DNA from: Rhodanobacter sp.
Lineage (GTDB): Bacteria; Pseudomonadota; Gammaproteobacteria; Xanthomonadales; Rhodanobacteraceae
Assembly: GCA_030148505.1 (NCBI GenBank)
Contig: JASBTI010000015.1
Span: 1-64,000 of the forward strand
Reading direction: 5' to 3'
DNA: 64,000 nucleotides
Position numbers and translations under genes: made by a program. Each line of letters opens with the position of its first letter. Within the stretch, counting starts at the first letter, position 1. The notes under the pieces were generated by a model that was given only the letters and a program-made list of their open reading frames with translations, searched no databases and had not been told where the DNA came from. Of this stretch, positions 18,754 to 27,510 are shown piece after piece.

Positions 18754-21700
18754 ATGATGCGTCGTCTGGTTGAATTTGCCCTGACCCAGCGCCTGCTGAC
18801 CTTGCTGTTTGTGGCCGGCATCGCGGCGGCGGGCAGCTGGGCGTTCGTGCAGTTGCCGATCGATGCCTACCCCAATATCGCGCCTACCCAGGTCAAGTTG
18901 ATCCTAAAGGCCCCGGGCATGACCCCGGAAGAGGTCGAGACACGGGTGGTGACGCCACTGGAAATGGAGTTGCTGGGCATTCCGCACGCGCAGATGCTGC
19001 GCTCGACGGCGAAGTATGCGATTGCCGATGTCACGCTCGACTTCAAGGACGGCACCGACATTTACTGGGCGCGCCAGCAGGTGGCCGAGCGTTTCGCCGC
19101 GGCTTCAGGGGCGCTGCCGTCCGATGTCAGCGGCGGGTTGGCGCCCATTGCCACGCCGCTGTCGGACATGTTCATGTTCACCATCGAAGGCGGTGGACTC
19201 AGTCTTGCCGAACGTCGCAGCCTGCTCGACTGGACGATTCGCCCGGCCTTGCGCACGATTCCCGGCGTCGCCGACCTGAATGCGCTCGGCGGCAAGGTTC
19301 GAAGCTATCTGGTGGTGCCCGACCGGGCCCGGCTTTCGGCTGCCGGGCTGCATTTTGGCGACGTGGTCTCGGCACTGGAACGCAACAACCGCAACGATGG
19401 CTCCGGCCGCCTGCGGCAAGGGGACGATGCAGTAATCGTGCGTGTCGAGGGTGCCATCCGCACCCTCGCCGACGCGCGCCGCGTAGTGGTGACAATGCGC
19501 GATGGCGTGCCGGTGCGGGTGGGTGACGTAGCCGACGTGGCTTACGGCAGCATGACCCGCTATGGCGCGGTGACCCGCGATGGTGTGGGTGAATCGGTGG
19601 AGGGCTTGGTGGTAGGGCTGCGTGGCGCCGACGCGTCCAGAGTGGTCGCCCAGGTACGTGACAAGCTGGCGGCGCTGAAGTCCTCATTGCCGCCAGGCAC
19701 CCGGATCGAGGTGTTCTACGATCGCAGCGCATTGATCGAGCGTGCCGTGGGTACCGTCAGGGATGCGTTGATCGAGGCCACCGTGCTGGTGGTGATCCTG
19801 CTGATGCTGTTTCTGGGTGATCTGCGCGCGGCGCTGGTGGTGTCGCTGACCCTGCCGCTGGCGGCGCTGACCACCTTCCTGTTGATGCACCTGTTCGGCA
19901 TGAGCGCCAACCTGATGAGCCTGGGTGGGCTGGCGATTGCGCTGGGCATGCTGGTGGACGCCGCGGTGGTGGTGGTGGAAAACACCGCCAGCCAGCTGGC
20001 GCCGGGTGGCGAAGCTTCGACCTTGCCGCGGCGTCACCGGGTGTACCGCGCGGTGGCCGAGGTGGCCACCCCGGTCACCGCCGGCATCGTGATCATCTGC
20101 CTGGTGTTTGTGCCCCTGCTGACGCTACAGGGTCTGGAGGGCAAGCTGTTTGCGCCGGTGGCGCTGACCATCGTGTTTGCGCTGGCGGCATCGCTGCTGT
20201 TGTCGTTGACGGTGATACCCGCATTGTGCGCGATGCTATTGCGGGAACGCCCGCACCACGTGCCGTGGCTGATGCGCGTGCTCGACCGGGCCTACCGCCC
20301 GCTGCTGGACTGGTCGCTGGCGCACGGCCGCTGGATGGGAGTGGCCGCCGGGCTGACCTTGCTGTTGGGCGTGGTGGCTTACCTGGGTACCGGCAAGACC
20401 TTCATGCCGACGATGGATGAGGGCGACGTGTTGATGCAGCTGACCAAGCAGCCGTCGATCAGCCTGCAGGCATCGCGGGATCAGGACCTGGCGGTGGAGC
20501 GCGCAATCAAGGCCAGCCTGCCCGAGGTGGAGCATGTGGTGGCGCGGCTGGGCGCGGATGAGCTCGGCCTCGACCCGATGAGCCTCAATGAAACCGACAT
20601 GTTCCTGCAGCTGAAGCCGAAGTCGAGCTGGCGCGAGCCGAGTCGGGCTTGGCTGGAAGATCAGCTGCGCGAGGTGATGAAGAACTTTCCCAGTATCGAA
20701 TACGGCTTTACCCAGCCAATCCAGATGCGGGTTTCGGAAATGCTTACCGGCAGTCGCGGCGATGTGGCGGTGAAAGTATTCGGTCCGGAACTGGCGACTC
20801 TGAACCAGCTTGCCAATCGGATCGCGACGATCCTGACTAAGACCCGCGGCGGCCAGGACGTGATCGCGCAGACCCAGGAGGGTGTGCGCTACCTTGGTGT
20901 GCAAATCGACCGGCAAGCGGCCGGGCGCTACGGTCTGGACGTGGCCATGGTCCAGGACGAACTGCGCGCGCAACTGGAGGGCCAGCGTGCCGGCACGGTG
21001 ATCGAAAGAGAGCAGCGCACGCCGATCATCGTGCGTGGCTCGCGGCATATCGCCGATACACCGATGCTGTTCGAGCGGCTGAGTCTGGCGCGGGGCGGCA
21101 CGGGGGAGGTGCCGCTCGATCAGGTCGCCCGCTTGCAGGCCACCACTGGCCCGGTCCAGGTTCGTCGCGAGAATGGCTCGCGCTTTGCACTGGTGCAGGC
21201 CAACGTGGCCGGACGAGACCTGGTCGGCTTCGTCGAGGAAGCACAGGCGACCGTGGGGCGCGACGTCCATCTGCCGGCCGGCTACAGCATCAGCTGGGGC
21301 GGTCAGTTCGAAAACCAGCAACGCGCAGCCGCACGGCTGGCGATCGTGGTGCCGGTCGCCCTGGTGCTGATTTTCCTGGTGCTGTTTTCCACCTTCGGCT
21401 CGATCCGCCAGGCGTTGCTGATTCTCTGCAACGTGCCGTTTGCACTGGTCGGCGGCATGCTCACACTGTGGTTGACCGGGCAGTACCTGTCGGTGCCGGC
21501 CTCGGTCGGCTTCATTGCCCTGCTCGGCATTGCGGTACTCAATGGTCTGGTGCTGGTGTCCTACTTCAACCAGCTTCGCGCCACCGGTCTGCCGATGGCC
21601 GAGGCAGTGCGTGAGGGCGCGCTGCGCCGCTTGCGTCCGGTGATGATGACCGCATCAATCACCGCGCTGGGACTGGTGCCCTTGCTGCTGGCCAGCGGTC

Positions 21701-21816
21701 CCGGCTCCGAGGTGCAGCGACCGCTGGCGGTGGTGGTGATCGGTGGCCTGGTCAGCTGCACTGCCTTGACCCTGCTGCTGCTGCCTGTGTTGTACCGCCG
21801 CTATGGCGAGGCTTGA
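18754..21816 (+). CDS. Heavy-metal efflux RND transporter (CzcA/CusA family)
   Basis: A 1020-residue proton-driven pump with 12 expected transmembrane helices and two large periplasmic loops. HME-family landmarks include FVQLPIDAYPNIAPTQVKL, TPEEVETRVVTPLE and TQPIQMRVSEMLTGSRGDV. In helix 4 the motif is GGLAIALGMLVDAAVVVVEN with Asp402 and Glu409. The extra aspartate that CzcA carries before this (DFG) is replaced by alanine, as in CusA-type pumps. The pump domain otherwise reads CzcA-like, so the metal (Cu/Ag or Zn/Co/Cd) is undecided. Start at the first ATG of ATGATG. Confidence 0.92.
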   Translation: MMRRLVEFALTQRLLTLLFVAGIAAAGSWAFVQLPIDAYPNIAPTQVKLILKAPGMTPEEVETRVVTPLEMELLGIPHAQMLRSTAKYAIADVTLDFKDGTDIYWARQQVAERFAAASGALPSDVSGGLAPIATPLSDMFMFTIEGGGLSLAERRSLLDWTIRPALRTIPGVADLNALGGKVRSYLVVPDRARLSAAGLHFGDVVSALERNNRNDGSGRLRQGDDAVIVRVEGAIRTLADARRVVVTMRDGVPVRVGDVADVAYGSMTRYGAVTRDGVGESVEGLVVGLRGADASRVVAQVRDKLAALKSSLPPGTRIEVFYDRSALIERAVGTVRDALIEATVLVVILLMLFLGDLRAALVVSLTLPLAALTTFLLMHLFGMSANLMSLGGLAIALGMLVDAAVVVVENTASQLAPGGEASTLPRRHRVYRAVAEVATPVTAGIVIICLVFVPLLTLQGLEGKLFAPVALTIVFALAASLLLSLTVIPALCAMLLRERPHHVPWLMRVLDRAYRPLLDWSLAHGRWMGVAAGLTLLLGVVAYLGTGKTFMPTMDEGDVLMQLTKQPSISLQASRDQDLAVERAIKASLPEVEHVVARLGADELGLDPMSLNETDMFLQLKPKSSWREPSRAWLEDQLREVMKNFPSIEYGFTQPIQMRVSEMLTGSRGDVAVKVFGPELATLNQLANRIATILTKTRGGQDVIAQTQEGVRYLGVQIDRQAAGRYGLDVAMVQDELRAQLEGQRAGTVIEREQRTPIIVRGSRHIADTPMLFERLSLARGGTGEVPLDQVARLQATTGPVQVRRENGSRFALVQANVAGRDLVGFVEEAQATVGRDVHLPAGYSISWGGQFENQQRAAARLAIVVPVALVLIFLVLFSTFGSIRQALLILCNVPFALVGGMLTLWLTGQYLSVPASVGFIALLGIAVLNGLVLVSYFNQLRATGLPMAEAVREGALRRLRPVMMTASITALGLVPLLLASGPGSEVQRPLAVVVIGGLVSCTALTLLLLPVLYRRYGEA

Positions 21817-21825
21817 GGAGGTCAT

Positions 21826-22137
21826 ATGACGATGCTGCTGAAACGGTTGACGATGGTCGTGCCGCGTAAGATGGAAGAGTCCCTGGTGGCCGTCTTGCTG
21901 GACATCGAGCCGGCGTTGCCTGGCTTCACCACGATGACAGTGGATGGTCATGGTGAAGGTTTCGCACAGGCCAGCGTGCGTGAAAGTGTGCGTGGCCGTG
22001 TCGACCGCCGGATGCTATGGATGGTCTTGCCACAAGGTGACGAACAGCGCGTGCTGGCGCAGCTGTCCGCGCGCCTGCCACACAGTCAGATCGTGTGGTG
22101 GATCGAGCCGGTCGAGGCGATGGGGAGGCTGGCATGA
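21826..22137 (+). CDS. DUF3240 family protein of the RND cluster
   Basis: A 103-residue soluble protein without signal peptide, probably with a PII-like ferredoxin fold. Members of DUF3240 are found next to CzcA-type pumps in proteobacteria and their role is unknown; a cytoplasmic metal-responsive modulator of the pump is a plausible inference. It has a good ribosome site (GGAGG) just after the pump stop, and its stop overlaps the start of the outer-membrane channel gene (ATGA), so it is translated as part of the efflux operon. Confidence 0.78.
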   Translation: MTMLLKRLTMVVPRKMEESLVAVLLDIEPALPGFTTMTVDGHGEGFAQASVRESVRGRVDRRMLWMVLPQGDEQRVLAQLSARLPHSQIVWWIEPVEAMGRLA

Positions 22138-23423
22138 GGCATGCGTTCTGGCTTATCGCATTATGGGCGGCGGCCGGCCATGCGCAGTCGCCAGTCCGGA
22201 ATACCTCGCTGCCGCCACAGGAGCTGGTGCTGCGCGCGATCGAGGCCACCCCCGAAGTACATGCCGCCGAGGCGCAACTGGCACGTGCCCAGGCGGAGCA
22301 ACGGATGCGTCGCGTAGGCTCTCACGAGACCCAGTTGACGGTGCTGCCGCAACAACGCCAGGTCGAGGGTGGTGCGCGCTATCGTGAGTGGGAAGTCGCG
22401 CTCGCGCGCGGGGTGCGCTGGGCTGGCAAGGCACGGCTTGATCGCGAGATCGGTGCGCAGGGGTATGAGGCTGCGCGGCTGGAGCTGGAGGACGCGCATC
22501 ATGCCGGCGCGCGGCGCTTGTTGGCGCTATGGACGGACTGGCAGCGTGCCCGTGTGGTGGCGGATGTGCAGCGTAGCCAGGTAGCGCTGTGGCAGCGTGA
22601 TCTGGCCGTGGTGCAGCGCCGGGTGCAGCTGGGTGATGCCGCGCGTCGCGATCTGGTGACGATTGGGGCGGCCCTGGCGCAAGCACGGGCGAGCGCCTTG
22701 CAGACCTCGGCCGCGCAGATGGCGGCGCGTCTCGCGCTTACCAGCGAGTTTCCCGATTTGCCATTGCCGCAAGAGGTCTTTCTGCCGGAAGTGCCGCCAC
22801 GTCTCCGAGACAACGATTGGGTAGCCCTGGTGCTGCAACGCAGTCATGAAGTGGGCGCCGCCGAGGCCGTGGTGCGGCAGAAGCGGGCCGAGGCAGCGCG
22901 CGCCCGTGCCGATCGCAGACCGGATCCGGTCGTAGGGATCCGTGTGCTCAATGAGCGGGGCGGGCGCGAACGTGCCCTGGGCTTGACGCTCTCGATCCCG
23001 CTAGGGGGCAGCTATCGCGGTGCCGAAGCTGCCGCTGCCAGCGCGGAGGCGATGACCGCTGAGGCGCGCCTGGGCATAGTGCGTCGGCAAGCGAAACATG
23101 ATGCGCAGCTGGCCGTGACGATGGCGCGTAGCTTGCGTGGCATCTGGCAGCAGCAAAAGGAGGCGCGCACCGCCGCCGAGATGAGCGCGAGCAAGGCCGA
23201 ACGCGCTTATGCGCTAGGCGAAAGCAACTTGACTGATATGTTGGCGGCGCGGCGGGGAGTGCAGGAAACCGCCCTGGCCGAACAGCGTGCCAACATTGAT
23301 ACCGTCGAGGCCGTGGCACGGGTGGAGGTGGATGCGCACGAACTCTGGCATCGTCATGAGGGTGCAGACAGCCACTCGCCATCGCCCGAAGGTGTAGCGA
23401 GGCTACCGGAACTCGGTCGTTGA
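22134..23423 (+). CDS. TolC-family outer membrane efflux protein
   Basis: A 429-residue outer-membrane channel protein with a signal peptide (MRHAFWLIALWAAAGHAQS). The start at the ATG overlapping the DUF3240 stop is chosen; the longer open frame upstream is in the DUF3240 gene. It has the duplicated OEP architecture of long alpha-helical hairpins rich in Ala, Arg and Gln, with LGDAARRDLVTIGAALAQARA in the first half and ESNLTDMLAARRGVQETALA in the second. Last gene of the RR-HK-MFP-RND-DUF3240-OMF operon. Confidence 0.88.
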   Translation: MRHAFWLIALWAAAGHAQSPVRNTSLPPQELVLRAIEATPEVHAAEAQLARAQAEQRMRRVGSHETQLTVLPQQRQVEGGARYREWEVALARGVRWAGKARLDREIGAQGYEAARLELEDAHHAGARRLLALWTDWQRARVVADVQRSQVALWQRDLAVVQRRVQLGDAARRDLVTIGAALAQARASALQTSAAQMAARLALTSEFPDLPLPQEVFLPEVPPRLRDNDWVALVLQRSHEVGAAEAVVRQKRAEAARARADRRPDPVVGIRVLNERGGRERALGLTLSIPLGGSYRGAEAAAASAEAMTAEARLGIVRRQAKHDAQLAVTMARSLRGIWQQQKEARTAAEMSASKAERAYALGESNLTDMLAARRGVQETALAEQRANIDTVEAVARVEVDAHELWHRHEGADSHSPSPEGVARLPELGR

Positions 23424-23521
23424 TTGCGGCGGTAGCCCTGGCCCGCCATGCCTGGGTCTTTACGGGGTCGAGCTTGTCGCCCCACGTAAAAACTTTCGTG
23501 CGGCAGGGGACAAATTTCGCG

Positions 23522-23550
23522 TTGACAGTTCCGCATTGCAGCACGACAAT
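23522..23550 (+). promoter_or_regulatory. Predicted sigma-70 promoter for the mgtA leader
   Basis: A perfect -35 box TTGACA at 23522-23527 is followed after 17 bases by GACAAT at 23545-23550 (4 of 6 matches to the -10 consensus). Transcription would begin near 23557, giving a 5' leader of about 530 bases before the mgtA start. It is not tested experimentally. Confidence 0.55.
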
Positions 23551-23689
23551 ACCCGCGCTACCTGGCGCGTCGCGTCCGGTAGTCCCCAGTCCAGACAAAA
23601 CAAGGCATATGGACGTTTACCCTAGTCGCAACGTCGACATCCGCTCGCTTCGGGTGCCGGCGTCATACAACCAGTTGAACGCCTGCGGC

Positions 23690-23773
23690 GACCGCCTGCG
23701 GTCGGCTGGCGCTTTCCTCGACTAGGAAAGCCCGGCCTACTCCTGACGACGCCAAGGGTGTCGTTACGAGGAG
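23690..23773 (+). promoter_or_regulatory. Structured mRNA leader upstream of mgtA
   Basis: Three consecutive hairpins can be drawn. GACCGC/GCGGTC with a two-base loop lies at 23690-23703. GCTTTCCT/AGGAAAGC, a perfect 8-bp stem with loop CGACT, lies at 23711-23731. A longer stem at 23740-23773 pairs CTCCT with AGGAG around ACGACGCC/GGTGTCGT. In the last one the AGGAG that pairs is the ribosome site of the small ORF at 23782, so the fold would mask its translation. It does not match a riboswitch consensus that I know. Confidence 0.55.
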
Positions 23774-23781
23774 ATGGGCCG

Positions 23782-23991
23782 ATGAAGCTCCTTCGCGATT
23801 TGATGTGCCTGCGCGCTCGTGGCCGCAGCTTGTTCCATGGTCGGCGCAATGTGCCGGACCGTCGCTACGTGGTCACCGTTCCGCAACCGCTGCCGGCTCC
23901 GGCGCCTGCCGCCACCAGTGGTGGAGTAGCAAGCCACTCGGCGGGGGACGGCTCGCCCGCCGTCGCGTTTCGTTTGTTATCCAGCTGCTGA
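23782..23991 (+). CDS. Proline-rich leader ORF upstream of mgtA
   Basis: A 69-codon ORF with start ATG and a GAGGAG ribosome site 8 to 13 bases before it. The N-terminal third is basic (LRARGRSLFHGRRN); residues 34-43 read PQPLPAPAPA, with five prolines in ten codons. Salmonella mgtA and the mgtCBR operon are preceded by short proline-codon-rich leader ORFs (mgtL, mgtP) whose translation speed decides whether the mRNA is completed. This ORF has the same position relative to an MgtA-type gene, but no sequence identity is claimed. A GC-rich hairpin (23939-23962) lies inside its 3' end, in a position where ribosome stalling could change folding. It could instead be an unrelated small protein. 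Confidence 0.55.
   Translation: MKLLRDLMCLRARGRSLFHGRRNVPDRRYVVTVPQPLPAPAPAATSGGVASHSAGDGSPAVAFRLLSSC
23939..23962 (+). terminator. GC hairpin in the mgtA leader, possible attenuator
   Basis: CGGCGGG at 23939-23945 pairs perfectly with CCCGCCG at 23956-23962 across a 10-base loop. It is followed by the moderately T-rich TCGCGTTTCGTTTGTTA. The U tract is broken, so it is not a textbook terminator. It sits within the last third of the proline-rich ORF, about 130 bases before the mgtA start, and could serve in attenuation. Confidence 0.35.
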
Positions 23992-24090
23992 TCGCGCTTC
24001 GCACCCTTCGTTTTTACCGATAGCGTGCGGCGCGCCACCGCGCGCCGTTTGATCATCAGTCGCAGAACTTCGAGACACGGTAGCCCCTCC

Positions 24091-26736
24091 ATGAGCAAGC
24101 AATCGATCCAGGCGAGGCTGAAGGCCTCGCCCGCAGTACCGCGCGTGGCGGTGGCTGCGGAAGCCTTCCGTCCCAATGAGGAACTGCTGGCCGTGCTGGA
24201 AACCACGCCGAGCGGGCTAGACGAGGCACAGATCAGTGAACGGTTGCATCGCGACGGCCTCAACGAGGTATCGCACGAAAAGCCGCCGCACTGGGCGCGC
24301 CAATTGCTGCGGGCGTTCAAGAATCCTTTCATTGTCGTATTGCTGCTGCTGGCGGTGGTGGAGATTTTTGCGGCGCCCGACGACCTGTCCGGGCCGGTCA
24401 TCATTGCGGTGATGGTTGGCGTCAGCGTGCTGCTCAACTTCAGCCAGGAATACCGCTCATCGCGTTCCGCCGAGAATCTCAAGGCGATGGTACGCAATAC
24501 CGCCGCGGTTACCCGCAAGGCATCGGACGGGCATAGCGAGCAGATCGAGGTGCCGGTGGTCGAGCTGGTGGTCGGTGACATCGTGCATCTGGCCGCCGGC
24601 GACATGGTGCCGGCGGATCTGCGTCTGCTCAGCGCGAAAGACTTGTTCATCAGCCAGGCGATCCTCACCGGCGAATCCTTGCCGGTGGAGAAGTCTGCGC
24701 CATCGCGCACGCTCGACCAGGGGGGTGATCAGGCTGCGGGCAGCATGCTGGATCTGCCGACGGTGTGCTACATGGGCACCAACGTGATCAGCGGCACCGC
24801 AGCCGCGGTGGTGGTGGCGACCGGTGGGCGCAGCTACCTGGGGTCGCTGGCACACAGCATGACCGGTCAGCGTGTGCAGACCAGTTTCGACCGTGGCGTG
24901 AACAGCGTCAGCTGGCTGCTGATCCGCTTCATGGCGGTGATGGTGCCGATCGTTTTCCTGATCCAGGGCTTTGGCAAGCACGATTGGCTGGAGGCGTTCC
25001 TGTTCGCGTTGTCGGTAGCCGTCGGCCTGACACCGGAAATGTTGCCGTTGATTGTCACTGCCAACCTGGCCAAGGGCGCGATGGCAATGTCCAAGCGCAA
25101 GGTCGTGGTCAAGCGGCTCAACGCGATCCAGAACTTCGGTGCCATGGATGTACTGTGCACCGACAAGACCGGCACCCTCACGCTAGACAAGATCGTGCTG
25201 GAACGCCACCTCGACCTGGACGGTGAGGAGTCCAACGAGGCGCTCGAATACGGTTACCTCAACAGCCGCTTCCAAACCGGTCTGAAGAACTTGATGGACA
25301 AGGCGGTGCTGGAGCACCGCGATCTCGAGTCAGCGGCGATGCGCTACCGGGTGATCGATGAAATCCCGTTCGACTTCCAGCGTCGGCGGATGTCGGTGGT
25401 GGTCACCAACGGCGATGGCGAGCATCTGCTGATTTGCAAGGGTGCGGTGGAGGAGATGCTGTCGATCTGCAGCTTTGCCCGTACCGGCGACATCACCGAA
25501 CCAATGACCGACCAGCGGCGTCAGGAAATCAAGGCGATGACGCACCGCCTCAACGAGGACGGGCTACGTGTGCTGGTGGTCGCGGTACGGCGGTCGCCGG
25601 CGCACGATCGCCCGTACAGCACGGTGGACGAGGACGACTTGGTGGCGGTTGGCTGTCTGGCCTTCCTCGATCCACCCAAGGACTCCGCGGCCACTGCGAT
25701 CCGCGCGCTTCATCACCATGGCGTGGAGGTGAAGGTGATCACCGGCGACAACGAGGCCGTGACGCGAAAGATCTGCCGCGAGGTGGGCCTGGATGTCACC
25801 CACTCGGTACAGGGCAGGGACATCGAGTCGCTCGACGACTGCGCCCTGGACGCGCTGGTCGCCCGGGTGACGGTGTTCGCCAAGATGTCGCCGATGCAAA
25901 AGGCACGGGTGGTGCGCTCATTGCAGCGTCAGGGGCATACCGTCGGCTTTCTCGGCGACGGCATCAACGATGCGCCCGCCCTGCACGATGCGGACGTGGG
26001 CATTTCGGTGGATACCGCCACCGACATCGCCAAGGAGTCGGCGGACATCATCCTGCTGGAAAAGAACCTGATGGTGCTGGAGGAAGGGGTGCTCGAGGGG
26101 CGTATCACCTTCGGCAATATCATGAAGTACATCAAGATGACCGCCAGCTCCAATTTCGGCAACGTGCTGAGCATGCTGATTGCCAGCATCCTCCTGCCCT
26201 TCCTGCCGATGCTGCCGCTGCAGATCCTGGTGTTGAATCTGTTGTACGACATCTCGCAGCTGTCGATTCCCTTCGATCGGATGGACGAGGAATATTTGCG
26301 CAAGCCGCGCAAATGGGATGCCGGTGACATCGGGCGCTTCATGGTGTGGATCGGTCCGGCCAGCTCGCTATTCGACATGACCACGTTCGCGCTGCTGTGG
26401 TTCGTGATAGGTGCCAGCACGATGGAGCATCAGTCGTTGTTCCAGTCAGGCTGGTTCATTGAGAGCCTGCTGACGCAGACGCTGGTGGTACACATGATCC
26501 GTACCCGCCGGATTCCCTTTTTGCAGAGTATTGCCGCCGCACCCGTACTCGGCCTGACTACCGCGATCATTGTGATCGGCATGCTGATTCCGTACAGTGC
26601 GATCGGCGCCAAGCTCGGCATGGTGGAGTTGCCACCGGTATACTTCGCCTGGTTGGCGTTGACGGTACTTGCCTACAGCGTACTGACCCAGGCGATGAAG
26701 CTGATTTACATGCGCCGTTACGCGCGCTGGCTGTAG
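24091..26736 (+). CDS. mgtA: Magnesium-transporting P-type ATPase (MgtA type)
   Basis: An 881-residue type IIIB P-type ATPase importing Mg2+. In order: N-terminal cytoplasmic tail, LLRAFKNPFIVVLLLLAVVE (first membrane pair), TGES actuator loop, phosphorylation motif CTDKTGTLTLDK with Asp358, ATP-binding domain, GDGINDAPALHDADVGISVD hinge, and C-terminal membrane helices. The start at MSKQSIQ is preferred over the upstream in-frame codon at 24025, since the family begins there. Regulated probably by the long leader that precedes it. Convergent with dedA. Confidence 0.93.
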   Translation: MSKQSIQARLKASPAVPRVAVAAEAFRPNEELLAVLETTPSGLDEAQISERLHRDGLNEVSHEKPPHWARQLLRAFKNPFIVVLLLLAVVEIFAAPDDLSGPVIIAVMVGVSVLLNFSQEYRSSRSAENLKAMVRNTAAVTRKASDGHSEQIEVPVVELVVGDIVHLAAGDMVPADLRLLSAKDLFISQAILTGESLPVEKSAPSRTLDQGGDQAAGSMLDLPTVCYMGTNVISGTAAAVVVATGGRSYLGSLAHSMTGQRVQTSFDRGVNSVSWLLIRFMAVMVPIVFLIQGFGKHDWLEAFLFALSVAVGLTPEMLPLIVTANLAKGAMAMSKRKVVVKRLNAIQNFGAMDVLCTDKTGTLTLDKIVLERHLDLDGEESNEALEYGYLNSRFQTGLKNLMDKAVLEHRDLESAAMRYRVIDEIPFDFQRRRMSVVVTNGDGEHLLICKGAVEEMLSICSFARTGDITEPMTDQRRQEIKAMTHRLNEDGLRVLVVAVRRSPAHDRPYSTVDEDDLVAVGCLAFLDPPKDSAATAIRALHHHGVEVKVITGDNEAVTRKICREVGLDVTHSVQGRDIESLDDCALDALVARVTVFAKMSPMQKARVVRSLQRQGHTVGFLGDGINDAPALHDADVGISVDTATDIAKESADIILLEKNLMVLEEGVLEGRITFGNIMKYIKMTASSNFGNVLSMLIASILLPFLPMLPLQILVLNLLYDISQLSIPFDRMDEEYLRKPRKWDAGDIGRFMVWIGPASSLFDMTTFALLWFVIGASTMEHQSLFQSGWFIESLLTQTLVVHMIRTRRIPFLQSIAAAPVLGLTTAIIVIGMLIPYSAIGAKLGMVELPPVYFAWLALTVLAYSVLTQAMKLIYMRRYARWL

Positions 26737-26774
26737 TGTAGGCGTGGTGGCTGGATGCCCGGTGACAGGCCATC

Positions 26775-26793
26775 CGGCACGGCGTGCGTGCCG
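26775..26793. terminator. Hairpin between convergent mgtA and dedA
   Basis: CGGCACG and CGTGCCG form a perfect 7-bp stem with loop GCGTG, lying between the stop codons of two convergent genes. No U tract follows on either strand, so a terminator function is only suggested by position. Confidence 0.35.
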
Positions 26794-26799
26794 TCTCAG

Positions 26800-27423
26800 T
26801 CAGCGCATGCATTGTTTTTTTGCGCGCCGTCGCCGTCGCCACCACAGCAGTGCGCCGGTCAGCAGCAGAATCCCAACGATGGCCCACAGACTGGCCTGGC
26901 CACGGTGGATCCAGGTGATCAGCCACTGGTGGTTGTGGGCACCGAAATAGCCCAGATACACCCAGATTGGCACGCTGATCAGCGCCGCCAGTGTATCGAT
27001 CAGCAGAAAGCGCAGGAATGAGACCCGGTGCGTGGTTCCCGCCGTGACATAGATGGTGGTGCGCATGCCGGGCAGGAAGCGCGCAAAAAACAGCACGCGA
27101 TTGCCATAACGATCGAATTTTTCCTGCACCTTGGCGTAGCGTGCCGGTGTCAGAATGCGGGCGATCAGGCGCCATTTGAGCATGCGATCCCCATAGTGAT
27201 GGCCCAGCAGGAAGATGCCCGAGTCGCCCAGTAGCACGCCGAACATCGTCAGCGCGAACATCACGTGCACGTTGGCATAACCGAGTCCGGCGATGACGCC
27301 GCCAGCTACCAGGGTGATATCTTCCGGCAAGGGCAGGCCGGCACCGCAAATCATCAGCGCTATGAATACCGCCAGGTAGCCGTTGCGGGCAAAAATGCTC
27401 ACCAGTTGTTCAAGCAGGTCCAT
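26800..27423 (-). CDS. DedA family membrane protein
   Basis: A 207-residue polytopic membrane protein of the DedA/SNARE-associated family, implicated in undecaprenyl-phosphate or other polyprenyl lipid flipping and membrane homeostasis. Landmarks are GAGLPLPEDITLVAGGVIAG, the acidic and helical core, and ARFLPGMRTTIYVTAGTTHRV with the conserved F-x-P-G-x-R motif. The C-terminus is very basic (WWRRRRRAKKQ). It lies 87 bases downstream of dnaG on the same strand, where rpoD is often found. Confidence 0.9.
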   Translation of the reverse strand: MDLLEQLVSIFARNGYLAVFIALMICGAGLPLPEDITLVAGGVIAGLGYANVHVMFALTMFGVLLGDSGIFLLGHHYGDRMLKWRLIARILTPARYAKVQEKFDRYGNRVLFFARFLPGMRTTIYVTAGTTHRVSFLRFLLIDTLAALISVPIWVYLGYFGAHNHQWLITWIHRGQASLWAIVGILLLTGALLWWRRRRRAKKQCMR

Positions 27424-27510
27424 CGCGATCCAGAGCGGTCATGCGCAAGCTGCGCGTTAGAGGCAAAAGGTTTGGCGTGTAGGGCTCATCGGAAAGTCGT
27501 GGCGACGGTC

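Noticed and set aside
23690..23773. Known riboswitch (yybP-ykoY, M-box) before mgtA
   Set aside because: The conserved loop sequences I remember for these classes are not present; only generic hairpins are seen.
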